From positions 1,922,001 to 1,986,000 of the forward strand of contig NZ_JAKVLR010000001.1 in NCBI RefSeq assembly GCF_022484265.1: a stretch of DNA of 64,000 nucleotides, written 5' to 3'. This document shows, piece after piece, positions 15,602 through 23,192 of this stretch. Position numbers and translations under genes: made by a program. The notes below the pieces were generated by a model that had not been told where the DNA came from, searched no databases, and saw only the letters and a list, made by a program, of their open reading frames with translations. This stretch comes from Companilactobacillus sp. GTDB lineage: Bacteria; Bacillota; Bacilli; Lactobacillales; Lactobacillaceae. Position 1 is the first letter of the stretch; every line of letters starts with the position of its first letter.

Positions 15602-16915
15602 TTGAATAATCTTGTTAATAGCTTAGTTTGGGTTCGTCGAAAGATTTTTATTCGAGCTAGTGCCGATACGATGGCTGCTATTTTGCCATTTCTTGTTATT
15701 GGTGTCTTTGCTGAAGTTATTTCCAGCGCCTTTTTATCCACCAAGGGATTCGGTGCTGATATCTTGCACATCAACGCCTGGGTCAAGGAGATCCCACAAG
15801 TTCAGCGAGTTTTCATGCAGGTGACTGGTTTAACGACAGGATTACTGGCCTTGTTTGCTGCTTACAAGAATGCTGAATTCACGACCTATTTGAAAAAATC
15901 GGAGTCGCATTTTGCTGGATTGACCGCAATGATCTCATATTTACTATTGATCAGCTTGCCAAGTCATGCAGCACCGTTTAATTTTTCCATGGAAAAAACT
16001 GGTATCTCAGCTGACAATGGTCTATTTGGCATCCAAGGTCTATTATTTGGCTTGATTGTCGGCTATATTGTCGGACTGATCTTTGCACGTTTTGAAAAAA
16101 TCACGACTCGCAATGTTTCTCTAGCGGATGGTCGAAGCTACCAAGTTCTTCTTCCAATTTTTATGTCGCTACTACTAGTGACGTTTATCGGCTTGATCTT
16201 GTCGTTATTGACCGATCTAGGAGTCTTTGACTGGATCGTTACTTCAATTAGAAGCTATTCGTCGCAAAAAAATAGTTTCTTGATGACTCTGTTAGGTTCG
16301 TTCATAACTGGCATTCTCAATTGGCTCGGGTTAAGCGGGCCATTTGACTATTCGACTGCCACGCAAGATTCGATCATGGCATCATCGAATGCCCTGTATG
16401 CCTTGCAGCATCACAGTATTTGGAACATCCCTTATCCATATTCAGAATTATCCCTCTATCATAGTTACGCCACGTTTGGGGGAGTCGGCGCCACTTTAGC
16501 GTTGATTATCGCTATCGTCATCGTGTCAAAAAATAGTCGTGACTTGACCACAGTTAGATGGGGCTTATTTCCAGCCTTGTTCAACAACAACTCGATTCTG
16601 ATGTTAGGTGTACCAGTATTTTTTAACGTCATTTATCTGATACCATTTCTCCTAGTTCCAATCATCAATATGCTAGTGGTCAGTGTCTTGATTTATTTTC
16701 ACATTACGCCACCAGTGCCGTTTCCAGTACCCATCGGAACGCCTGGGCCACTAGTTGGCTTGATCGGGACAGGTGGAAATATTGCCGCCTTATTCACGGG
16801 CCTATTAGTATTCGTACTCGACATTTTTCTTTATATCCCATTTGTTAAGGTCAATGATCGAGTAAACGATGCTTATGTCGAGACGAAGGAGGTTGCCCTA
16901 GATGAAACGCATTAA
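15602..16915 (+). CDS. Divergent PTS EIIC of the lactose/cellobiose class, orphan
   Basis: 437 residues, TTG start at 15602 behind GGGAG. It has about ten hydrophobic segments in the order of cellobiose-type EIIC permeases, and N-terminal NNLVNSLVWVRRKIFIRASADTMAAILPFLVIG resembles them. However, the signature loop usually written NEP(I/V)(I/V)FG(L/A)P reads NNNSILMLGVPVFFN (residues 328-342), so the conserved sugar-contacting Glu is Ser331. The PTS IIC at 48299 in this window keeps Glu313. There is no IIA or IIB nearby. The next gene, a membrane-anchored hydrolase, overlaps it by 14 bases. It may be a transporter with altered mechanism or a non-PTS derivative. Confidence 0.8.
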   Translation: MNNLVNSLVWVRRKIFIRASADTMAAILPFLVIGVFAEVISSAFLSTKGFGADILHINAWVKEIPQVQRVFMQVTGLTTGLLALFAAYKNAEFTTYLKKSESHFAGLTAMISYLLLISLPSHAAPFNFSMEKTGISADNGLFGIQGLLFGLIVGYIVGLIFARFEKITTRNVSLADGRSYQVLLPIFMSLLLVTFIGLILSLLTDLGVFDWIVTSIRSYSSQKNSFLMTLLGSFITGILNWLGLSGPFDYSTATQDSIMASSNALYALQHHSIWNIPYPYSELSLYHSYATFGGVGATLALIIAIVIVSKNSRDLTTVRWGLFPALFNNNSILMLGVPVFFNVIYLIPFLLVPIINMLVVSVLIYFHITPPVPFPVPIGTPGPLVGLIGTGGNIAALFTGLLVFVLDIFLYIPFVKVNDRVNDAYVETKEVALDETH

Positions 16916-17792
16916 GAATAAAAGATCGTTAGTTACGATAATTTCGATAATCTTAGTCGTATTCGCCGGTCTAGCAATTCCTTCCTATATTTGGGCTAAA
17001 GACAACGTGAAGTATTTGCGGACCGTATATACCTCTAAAATGTCGCCGATCATCATGATACCAGGAAGTTCAGCCTCGCAATATCGTTTCGATAAGTTGG
17101 TCACCCAATTGAATAAAAAATATGGCTATCAACATAGTCTATTGAGACTGAAAGTTTATAATGATGGAAAAATTTCTTATTCAGGAACGATGAGAAGTCA
17201 GGATACTGAGCCGATAATTGTCGTTGGATTTGAGAATAACCACGATGGCTATGACAATATTAAAAAGCAGGCCAAGATGTTCAGCGATGCTTTAACAGTT
17301 TTACAAGACAAGTATCACTTCAATAACTTCAAAGCTATCGGCCACTCAAATGGTGGCTTGATCTACACGGCTTTTATCGAGCAGTACTTGTCTAAACATG
17401 ACATTAAGATGAAAAAATTGATGACAATCGGGTCTCCATATAACTTCTCGGAAGACTCAACAACCAACAAGACTGAGATGTTAGCTGACTTCATCAAAAA
17501 TCGTGAGAAGATACCAAAGAGCTTGACTGTCTATTCGATTGCTGGAACTGAGAATTACACTTCTGACGGCCTAGTCCCCGAAAGCAGCGTTCGAGCTGGT
17601 AAGTATATTTATCAGAACCAAGTTAAGCATTTTACCGAAATGACGGTGACGGGTGACGATGCTCAGCATTCAGACTTGCCTCAAAATAGCGAGATCATCC
17701 GAGTCATTCAAGACTACATCGTCCAAAATCACGTTCGTCCAAATAATAACAATCGAACACGCCGTCAGCCTAAGGCCGATCAAGATGAATAA
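16902..17792 (+). CDS. Membrane-anchored alpha/beta hydrolase (DUF915-like)
   Basis: 296 residues, AAGGAGG 9 bases before ATG 16902, translationally coupled to the EIIC. An N-terminal signal anchor (residues ~10-30, LVTIISIILVVFAGLAIPSYIWA) exports the domain. IIMIPGSSASQYRFDKL is the oxyanion region, GHSNGG holds the nucleophile Ser149, and the catalytic His is probably in DDAQHSDLPQN near residue 260. This fits the DUF915 family of lactobacillar and listerial extracellular hydrolases, whose substrates are unknown. The C-terminus is hydrophilic and basic (NNNNRTRRQPKADQDE). Coupling to a sugar permease suggests the pair acts on one exported or imported compound. Confidence 0.85.
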   Translation: MKRIKNKRSLVTIISIILVVFAGLAIPSYIWAKDNVKYLRTVYTSKMSPIIMIPGSSASQYRFDKLVTQLNKKYGYQHSLLRLKVYNDGKISYSGTMRSQDTEPIIVVGFENNHDGYDNIKKQAKMFSDALTVLQDKYHFNNFKAIGHSNGGLIYTAFIEQYLSKHDIKMKKLMTIGSPYNFSEDSTTNKTEMLADFIKNREKIPKSLTVYSIAGTENYTSDGLVPESSVRAGKYIYQNQVKHFTEMTVTGDDAQHSDLPQNSEIIRVIQDYIVQNHVRPNNNNRTRRQPKADQDE

Positions 17793-17799
17793 TTGAATC

Positions 17800-17841
17800 A
17801 AAACACCACAAACAAAGCCAATTGTTCGTGGTGTTTTTTTA
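17800..17841 (+). terminator. Rho-independent terminator
   Basis: The 8-bp stem 17802-17809/17828-17835 and long T-run end the EIIC-hydrolase transcript. Confidence 0.8.
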
Positions 17842-17871
17842 CCCCAAAAATGATTTTGAATTAAATTACTA

Positions 17872-17891
17872 AACTTGATGCTTATCAAGTT
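17872..17891. promoter_or_regulatory. Inverted repeat upstream of the P-type ATPase operon
   Basis: AACTTGAT (17872-17879) and ATCAAGTT (17884-17891) are separated by GCTT, 58 bases before the ATPase start. A perfect 8-bp dyad at a promoter position is a plausible operator; the regulator is not in the window. Confidence 0.5.
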
Positions 17892-17948
17892 GGAAAGTCA
17901 TCTTACCAGCTAGAATATGTCTTGTAAGTTACGGAAGGGGTATACAAG

Positions 17949-19847
17949 ATGACGAAATTAAATACATGGATCAATAAGCATCAAAATAAAATCACCGCAT
18001 CCATCGCAATTTTGATTGGATTAAGCCTTATTTCAAAATACGCTTTGAATGTTGAACTTGCCGCAACCATCTTTATGATCGTTGCCAGTATCATCGGAGC
18101 TATTCCAGTTGCACTACATGCAATATCAGCCTTAATGAATAAAGTTATTAGTATTGAACTATTAGTTACCATCGCAGTTATCGGAGCCTTCATTATTGGA
18201 GAATATGAAGAATCAGCTGTCGTAACGTTCCTATTTCTTTTTGGTAGCTACTTGGAACAAAAGACTCTGGAGAAGACACGTTCTTCAGTAAAAAGCTTGA
18301 CGCAAATGGCTCCAACCACAGCTGAATTAGTTAACGAAGACGGCTCGATCGAAACAGTCGACGTTGACGATTTAGACGAAGGCGACCACGTTTTGGTTAA
18401 GCCAGGTGGCCAGATCCCAGTTGATGGCAAGATCATCGACGGAACCGGTTATATGAATGAAGCCTCAATTACAGGTGAATCAACTCCTGTTAAAAAAGGA
18501 ATCGGCGATAAAGTTTTTGCCGGATCATTAACTGATAACGGAACTATTACCGTTGAAACCACTTCAGTTGGTGAAGATACTACCTTTGGTAAGATCATTG
18601 AATTAGTTGAAGAAGCTCAAGATAGCCAATCTCCAGCTGCTCGTTTTATTGATAAATTTGCTACATATTACACACCTGCAGTCCTAGTTATCGGGATCCT
18701 CGTTTGGATCATCACGCAAAACTTCCCATTAGCTATCACTGTCCTAGTTCTCGGATGCCCTGGTGCCTTGGTTATCGGAGCTCCAGTTTCTAACGTTGCC
18801 GGAATCGGTAATGGTGCTAAAAACGGTATTTTGATGAAAGGTGGAAATGCTGTTAATAGTTTTTCGAAAGTTGATACATTGGTACTCGACAAAACTGGTA
18901 CTTTGACGACCGGTAAGATGTCCGTTACTGGCGTTGAAAACTTTGGCGACCAAAACGCTAACTTAGCACTATTGTCAGAAGTTGAAAAAACTTCTGATCA
19001 TCCACTAGGTCAAGCTATCGTAAAATACGTTGCCGATAAAGACATTACTGAAACACCAGCATTACCAGAGTTAGATACCGTTAAGGGTCAAGGATTAGTC
19101 GGAGCAAACGACGACTTCAAGATCTTAGTCGGAAACGAACGTTTGATGAAAGCTAACTCAGTTAACATTTCTAAAGAACAACGTGCGGCAATCGACAAAC
19201 ATATGCATGACGGAGACTCAGTTGTCTTGATGGCAGTGGATCAAGAACTACGTTTGGTCGTTGGTGTAAACGACCAATTAAGACCTGATGCTAGAGAAGG
19301 ATTACAAGCTCTAAAAGACGCTGGGCTCAGAAGAATCGTAATGCTAACAGGTGACAATAAGCTAGCCGCTCAACGTGTGGCAGAACGTTTGCCAATCGAT
19401 GAAGTTCACGCCGAATTATTGCCAGAAGATAAAGTTAAATTTGTTAAGAAGTTCCAAGAACAAGGAAGCACCGTAGCCTTTGTTGGGGATGGTATCAACG
19501 ATAGTCCATCGCTTGCTACAGCAGATATCGGAATTGGTATGGGAACTGGTACTGATGTTGCCATTGAAACTGCTGATATCATCTTAGTTAAATCAAGTTT
19601 TGACGCTTTAGCACATGCTTATGTCTTAGCTAAGAAGACAGTCGCAAACACGAAAGAAAATATCGTTATCGCTGTCGGCACAGTGGCTCTACTATTGATC
19701 GGATTGATCGTTGGCGTTATCCACATGGGTAGTGGAATGTTCGTTCACGAAATCAGTATCTTAGTAGTTATCTTTAACGCAATGAGATTAATTGGAAATA
19801 AACGTAAGAAAGTTGATACAAATCAAGTTTTAAATCCAGCAAACTAA
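17949..19847 (+). CDS. Heavy-metal (P1B) P-type ATPase with CPG motif and no HMA domain
   Basis: 632 residues, GGAAGGGG before ATG 17949. The P-type core is complete: actuator TGES in ASITGESTPVKKG, phosphorylation loop DKTGTLTTGK (Asp314), nucleotide-site HP in KTSDHPLGQAI, and hinge VGDGINDSPSLATADIGIGMG. The membrane metal motif reads CPG (Cys270-Pro-Gly272) in VLVLGCPGALVIGAPVS, not the CPC of copper or zinc/cadmium pumps nor SPC of iron/cobalt pumps. The N-terminus has no metal-binding domain; a separate 76-residue HMA protein is encoded downstream instead. The export substrate cannot be assigned. Next to a Dps-like protein, iron or a related metal is a reasonable guess. Confidence 0.9.
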   Translation: MTKLNTWINKHQNKITASIAILIGLSLISKYALNVELAATIFMIVASIIGAIPVALHAISALMNKVISIELLVTIAVIGAFIIGEYEESAVVTFLFLFGSYLEQKTLEKTRSSVKSLTQMAPTTAELVNEDGSIETVDVDDLDEGDHVLVKPGGQIPVDGKIIDGTGYMNEASITGESTPVKKGIGDKVFAGSLTDNGTITVETTSVGEDTTFGKIIELVEEAQDSQSPAARFIDKFATYYTPAVLVIGILVWIITQNFPLAITVLVLGCPGALVIGAPVSNVAGIGNGAKNGILMKGGNAVNSFSKVDTLVLDKTGTLTTGKMSVTGVENFGDQNANLALLSEVEKTSDHPLGQAIVKYVADKDITETPALPELDTVKGQGLVGANDDFKILVGNERLMKANSVNISKEQRAAIDKHMHDGDSVVLMAVDQELRLVVGVNDQLRPDAREGLQALKDAGLRRIVMLTGDNKLAAQRVAERLPIDEVHAELLPEDKVKFVKKFQEQGSTVAFVGDGINDSPSLATADIGIGMGTGTDVAIETADIILVKSSFDALAHAYVLAKKTVANTKENIVIAVGTVALLLIGLIVGVIHMGSGMFVHEISILVVIFNAMRLIGNKRKKVDTNQVLNPAN

Positions 19848-19872
19848 TTAAGATAGTCTTTGTAAGTCAGAT

Positions 19873-19933
19873 GCAAGTGATCTTCAAATCGCTTGCGAGC
19901 TGTAAGTGCTTCAACTTGAAACATTTACAGCTC
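19873..19933 (+). promoter_or_regulatory. Two adjacent hairpins between ATPase and HMA genes
   Basis: A 9-bp stem (19873-19881/19888-19896, one G-U) is followed with no gap by a 12-bp stem (19897-19908/19922-19933, one G-U). No T-run follows, so it looks more like an RNA processing or stabilising element that uncouples the ATPase from the downstream pair than a terminator. Confidence 0.55.
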
Positions 19934-19990
19934 GTGGGTATTTGAAACTTCACTAGCATAAGTTTTTTAGAAAGATGGAGGAATTTATTT

Positions 19991-20221
19991 ATGGCAAAAG
20001 CAGTTTTACAATTAGGAGAATTAACTTGCCCATCATGTATGACAAAGATCCAAAAGGCCGTTGCTAATCAAGACGGCGTTTCAGATGTTAAAGTCCTCTT
20101 CAATGCTGGTAAGGTCAAAGCAGATTTTGACGAAAGCAAGACATCAGCTGACCATTTAGCTGATGTGATCAAAGAACTAGGGTATGAAGTATTAAAAGTT
20201 AAAGTTAAGGAGCTCGCCTAA
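19991..20221 (+). CDS. Heavy-metal-associated (HMA) metallochaperone
   Basis: 76 residues, GGAGG before ATG 19991. It is a stand-alone ferredoxin-like HMA domain with metal site LTCPSCMTKI (CxxC), followed by AVANQDGVSDVKVLFNAGKVKADFD and the C-terminal ELGYEVLK, the CopZ pattern. The usual M in MxCxxC is replaced by L-T before the first Cys. It probably delivers metal to the P1B-ATPase encoded just upstream, which lacks its own HMA domain. The stop codon overlaps the ATG of the Dps-like gene (TAATG), so both are translated together. Confidence 0.9.
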   Translation: MAKAVLQLGELTCPSCMTKIQKAVANQDGVSDVKVLFNAGKVKADFDESKTSADHLADVIKELGYEVLKVKVKELA

Positions 20222-20778
20222 TGACAGAATTAACAATTGATGAAAAATTTGCAGCTGAACAAAAACAAGCTGATGCAGATCACCACAAACCAACTGCCGG
20301 TGCAATGACTGGACATATCGTTTCAAATCATTTCTTATTGAATATCAAGTTGCACCAGATCAAGTGGTTCGTCAAGGGTCCAAATGCCGAAAATTATAAA
20401 GGTGTGTTGAACCAAACTATTGATGAAAACAACGCTTGGTATGATAAGATTGCGGATCAATTATTGGACGAAGGCGAATTGCCTCCTTCAACAATGAAAG
20501 AATATGCTGAATACGCCATGATCGAAGAAGATGGCAAGAACAAGTACTTGGATGCTGAAAACATGCTTCAAACTGTAGTTGACGACTTCAATACAGACAA
20601 CATGTTCGTAACACGTGCAATCAAGTTAGCTGAAAAAGAAGACCGTCCATTTATGGCTCAAGTATTAGTTCAACTTTTAGGCTTTAACAATCATCAGATC
20701 AGAATTTATCAAGCACTGCTTGGTAAAACTGCTCGTGAAGGCTTCGAAGAAGAAGACGATGATGACGATGAAGATTAA
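20221..20778 (+). CDS. Dps/ferritin-like protein with altered ferroxidase site
   Basis: 185 residues, starting in the TAATG overlap. It resembles Dps: NHFLLNIKLHQIKWFVKGPN (first helix, with the conserved His of KLH), the helix with YDKIADQLLDEGELPPSTMKEY, and a four-helix C-terminal half. In Dps the second site His lies in the F-x-x-L-H-E segment; here that region reads AENYKGVLNQTID, and DEIAE is DKIAD, so part of the dinuclear iron site is changed. The C-terminus is a strongly acidic tail (EEEDDDDDED), which disfavors DNA binding and might bind metal. Co-transcribed with an HMA chaperone behind a P1B-ATPase, it probably stores or buffers the same metal. Confidence 0.8.
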   Translation: MTELTIDEKFAAEQKQADADHHKPTAGAMTGHIVSNHFLLNIKLHQIKWFVKGPNAENYKGVLNQTIDENNAWYDKIADQLLDEGELPPSTMKEYAEYAMIEEDGKNKYLDAENMLQTVVDDFNTDNMFVTRAIKLAEKEDRPFMAQVLVQLLGFNNHQIRIYQALLGKTAREGFEEEDDDDDED

Positions 20779-20790
20779 TATTAGATAGAC

Positions 20791-20828
20791 AAAAGGCCCA
20801 GAAATCTCAGTGATTTCTGGGTCTTTTT
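20791..20828 (+). terminator. Rho-independent terminator
   Basis: The stem 20797-20806/20812-20821 with a T7 run ends the metal operon. It lies just before the stop of the convergent permease gene. Confidence 0.85.
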
Positions 20829-20838
20829 TTGAAAAAAT

Positions 20839-22245
20839 TTAATTTAAATCATTTTGTAGTTTAGAGTGTTGCAAACCGTAGATGAAGTAGAAAATGATTC
20901 CTAGGATCAGCCAAGCTGAAACGGAAATTTTTGTCAAGTTTGGCAACATGACGATAAAGTAGACACTCAACAATCCAGATAAGATTGGTAAAAATGGATA
21001 GAGTGGCATCTTGAAACCATCGTTGACGATATCTTTACGACGTCTTAGCGGGATGATCCCAAATGAGATAAATGCGAAAGCTAATAGCGTTCCAGCATTG
21101 ATCAATGAAGCTAGTTGAGTCAATGGAACTAAACCAGCAAAGAATGTTTGGATGATAGTTGCGATAATAATGGCGTTCGTTGGCACAGCATGCTTGCCGT
21201 CGACTTTACCCATGAATTTAGGTAAAAGTCCGTCACGGCCAAGCGCGTACACTAGACGCGAGCCACCAAAGAACATCGTAACCATGGCAGTAAAGATACC
21301 AATCAAAGCACCAATCGTGATGATCTTGTTCCAAGCTCCTAAGTGGATAACTTGTAAGGCATAAGCAGCTGGGTCATCAACGTTTAACTTGGTATAGTTG
21401 ACCATTCCTGTTAGTACAAATGAGAAGGCCACGTATAAGATAACTGCCACGACCACTGTTCCCATAATACCCTTAACAACATTTTTTCCAGGATCGACTG
21501 TTTCAGCGGAGTTAGAAGCTAAAGCATCAAACCCGATGAATGCAAAAAAGACAGTTGCAGCAGCAGTTGAGATACCGCCTAATCCCCAAGGGGATGTTTG
21601 GAATTTCTTCGGATAAAAAGGAACATAGTTGCTAGATTTAATATAGAAGACACCAACAATGATGAACAAAATGATGATGGCTACTTTGATAACAACGGCG
21701 ACGTTTTCGATACGCTTAGACAAGTCAACACCGTGGAAAATGATTACGGCAACAATCAGTACGATCAGACTGGCAGTCAAATTGATCACGCCACCTTCAA
21801 GCGGCCCAGCCTGTAAAGCTTTTGGCAAGTTGATGCCAATTGATGCCAAGATATTGTTGTTAAAATACGAGGCAAATCCTGTCGCTTCAGCTGAAACGGC
21901 TAGGAAGTATTCCAGTATCAAGGCCCAACCTAACAGCCAACCGACGAATTCCCCATAGATCACCGATCCAAACGAATAGGCTGAACCAGCAACTGGCATA
22001 GCTGATGAGAATTCTGCGTAGGCCATACCGACCATCCCGGAAACTAGGGCGGCGACTAAGAAGGCAATAGTAACTGCTGGTCCCGCGTGTAGGGCAGCTT
22101 CGTGTCCTGGCAAAATGAAGATACCAGTTCCGATAACTGCACCGATCCCCAAAGCAACCAAATCCTTAGCGTGTAAGGTCCGAACTAGATGCGAGTCAGC
22201 CTTAACGTAGTTTTCGACGCTTTCTTTTTTAAAAATATTTTTCAT
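20839..22245 (-). CDS. APC-family amino acid permease (cationic amino acid transporter type)
   Basis: 468 residues with twelve hydrophobic segments. The APC signature is at the N-terminus: HAKDLVALGIGAVIGTGIFILPG (unwound helix 1) and YAEFSSAMPVAGSAYSFGSV. FAFIGFDALASNSAETVDPGKN in helix 6 is typical of the YfnA/CAT group, which imports neutral or basic amino acids with protons. It stands alone, convergent with the metal operon and divergent from a GNAT gene. The specific substrate is not readable. Confidence 0.9.
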   Translation of the reverse strand: MKNIFKKESVENYVKADSHLVRTLHAKDLVALGIGAVIGTGIFILPGHEAALHAGPAVTIAFLVAALVSGMVGMAYAEFSSAMPVAGSAYSFGSVIYGEFVGWLLGWALILEYFLAVSAEATGFASYFNNNILASIGINLPKALQAGPLEGGVINLTASLIVLIVAVIIFHGVDLSKRIENVAVVIKVAIIILFIIVGVFYIKSSNYVPFYPKKFQTSPWGLGGISTAAATVFFAFIGFDALASNSAETVDPGKNVVKGIMGTVVVAVILYVAFSFVLTGMVNYTKLNVDDPAAYALQVIHLGAWNKIITIGALIGIFTAMVTMFFGGSRLVYALGRDGLLPKFMGKVDGKHAVPTNAIIIATIIQTFFAGLVPLTQLASLINAGTLLAFAFISFGIIPLRRRKDIVNDGFKMPLYPFLPILSGLLSVYFIVMLPNLTKISVSAWLILGIIFYFIYGLQHSKLQNDLN

Positions 22246-22368
22246 ATATATAACCCTAAATTTCTTGAAAAACTAATTTCAGATTTCTGAAAAGCATTTT
22301 TCCATTATCATATAAATGAAGTTTAATAACAACCGCTATATTAATTAAATTATAAAATTGTTAGATTA

Positions 22369-22393
22369 TGGCAATTTTGATGAGAAATTGTCA
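22369..22393. promoter_or_regulatory. Inverted repeat in the permease/GNAT divergent region
   Basis: TGGCAATTT (22369-22377) and AAATTGTCA (22385-22393) form a 9-bp dyad with one wobble, followed by TTTTT. It may be an operator for either divergent gene or a weak terminator. Confidence 0.35.
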
Positions 22394-22466
22394 TTTTTGA
22401 GCTGTAGAGACTCTTCGTCTTATATGTTAAGATTTGGGCAATGTCAAAGACTGGGGGTAATTAAAG

Positions 22467-22949
22467 ATGGAAATCAAACACGTGACAATGCAAGATCTAC
22501 CGGATATTTTGCGGATCGAAAAGAGCGGCTTTACTGACGCAGAAGCAGGTACTGAAAGCCAATATAAAGACCGGATCAAGACTATCCCTGATACCTTTTT
22601 AACTGCCAAACAAGACGGCAAGTTAGTTGGTTACGTTGTGGGACCAGCTGTGAATGAAGAATACGTTGATGACGAAATGTTCGCCAAAAGCGTGCCCAAT
22701 CTTCCAGAAGGTGGCAATCAAATTATTTTGTCGATTGCAATCGATCCTCAATCTCGTGGTTACGGAATAGGAAGTCAACTGCTAGATGCCTTTGAAAAGC
22801 TAGCTAAAGAGTCCAATCGAAAGACGGTATCATTGACCAGCTTAGATAAAAACGTTCCGTTTTACGAAAAGAATGGCTACGTCAACAAAGGCGTAGCTGA
22901 CTCTGAACATGCCAACGAGACTTGGTACAATTTGGTGAAAACAATCTAG
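22467..22949 (+). CDS. GNAT N-acetyltransferase
   Basis: 160 residues, GGGGG 9 bases before ATG 22467. The acetyl-CoA binding motif IAIDPQSRGYGIGSQLLDAFEKLA (Q/R-x-x-G-x-G/A) is intact, and VPFYEKNGYVNKGVADS is the usual final strand region. The early EKSGFTDAEAGTESQYKDRI segment resembles AANAT-like acetyltransferases acting on arylalkylamines or polyamines. Monocistronic with its own terminator. The substrate is unknown. Confidence 0.88.
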   Translation: MEIKHVTMQDLPDILRIEKSGFTDAEAGTESQYKDRIKTIPDTFLTAKQDGKLVGYVVGPAVNEEYVDDEMFAKSVPNLPEGGNQIILSIAIDPQSRGYGIGSQLLDAFEKLAKESNRKTVSLTSLDKNVPFYEKNGYVNKGVADSEHANETWYNLVKTI

Positions 22950-22955
22950 AAATGC

Positions 22956-22985
22956 GGCTAATTCATGATGGATTAGCCTTTTTTG
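22956..22985 (+). terminator. Rho-independent terminator
   Basis: GGCTAAT/ATTAGCC stem followed by a T-run after the GNAT gene. Confidence 0.8.
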
Positions 22986-23160
22986 TTGTCATAGAAAAAG
23001 TTTATGAAAGTTGTTGCATAATTTTTTAAATAGAGTAATTATGATGCGAGCATAAAAATTTGAAAAAATAATTCATTAGAATCTGTCCTATTTTATATAC
23101 GAAATCAAACGAGTTTTAACCCAAATCAATGAGAGTCGACTGATAAAATCAATACTTATG

Positions 23161-23174
23161 AGAAAACGCTAACA
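23161..23174 (+). promoter_or_regulatory. cre-like site before the surface protein gene
   Basis: AGAAAACGCTAACA matches the CcpA consensus TGWNANCGNTNWCA at 13 of 14 positions, 19 bases before the start codon. Confidence 0.5.
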
Positions 23175-23192
23175 AAGGAGTCGTTCATAAGT

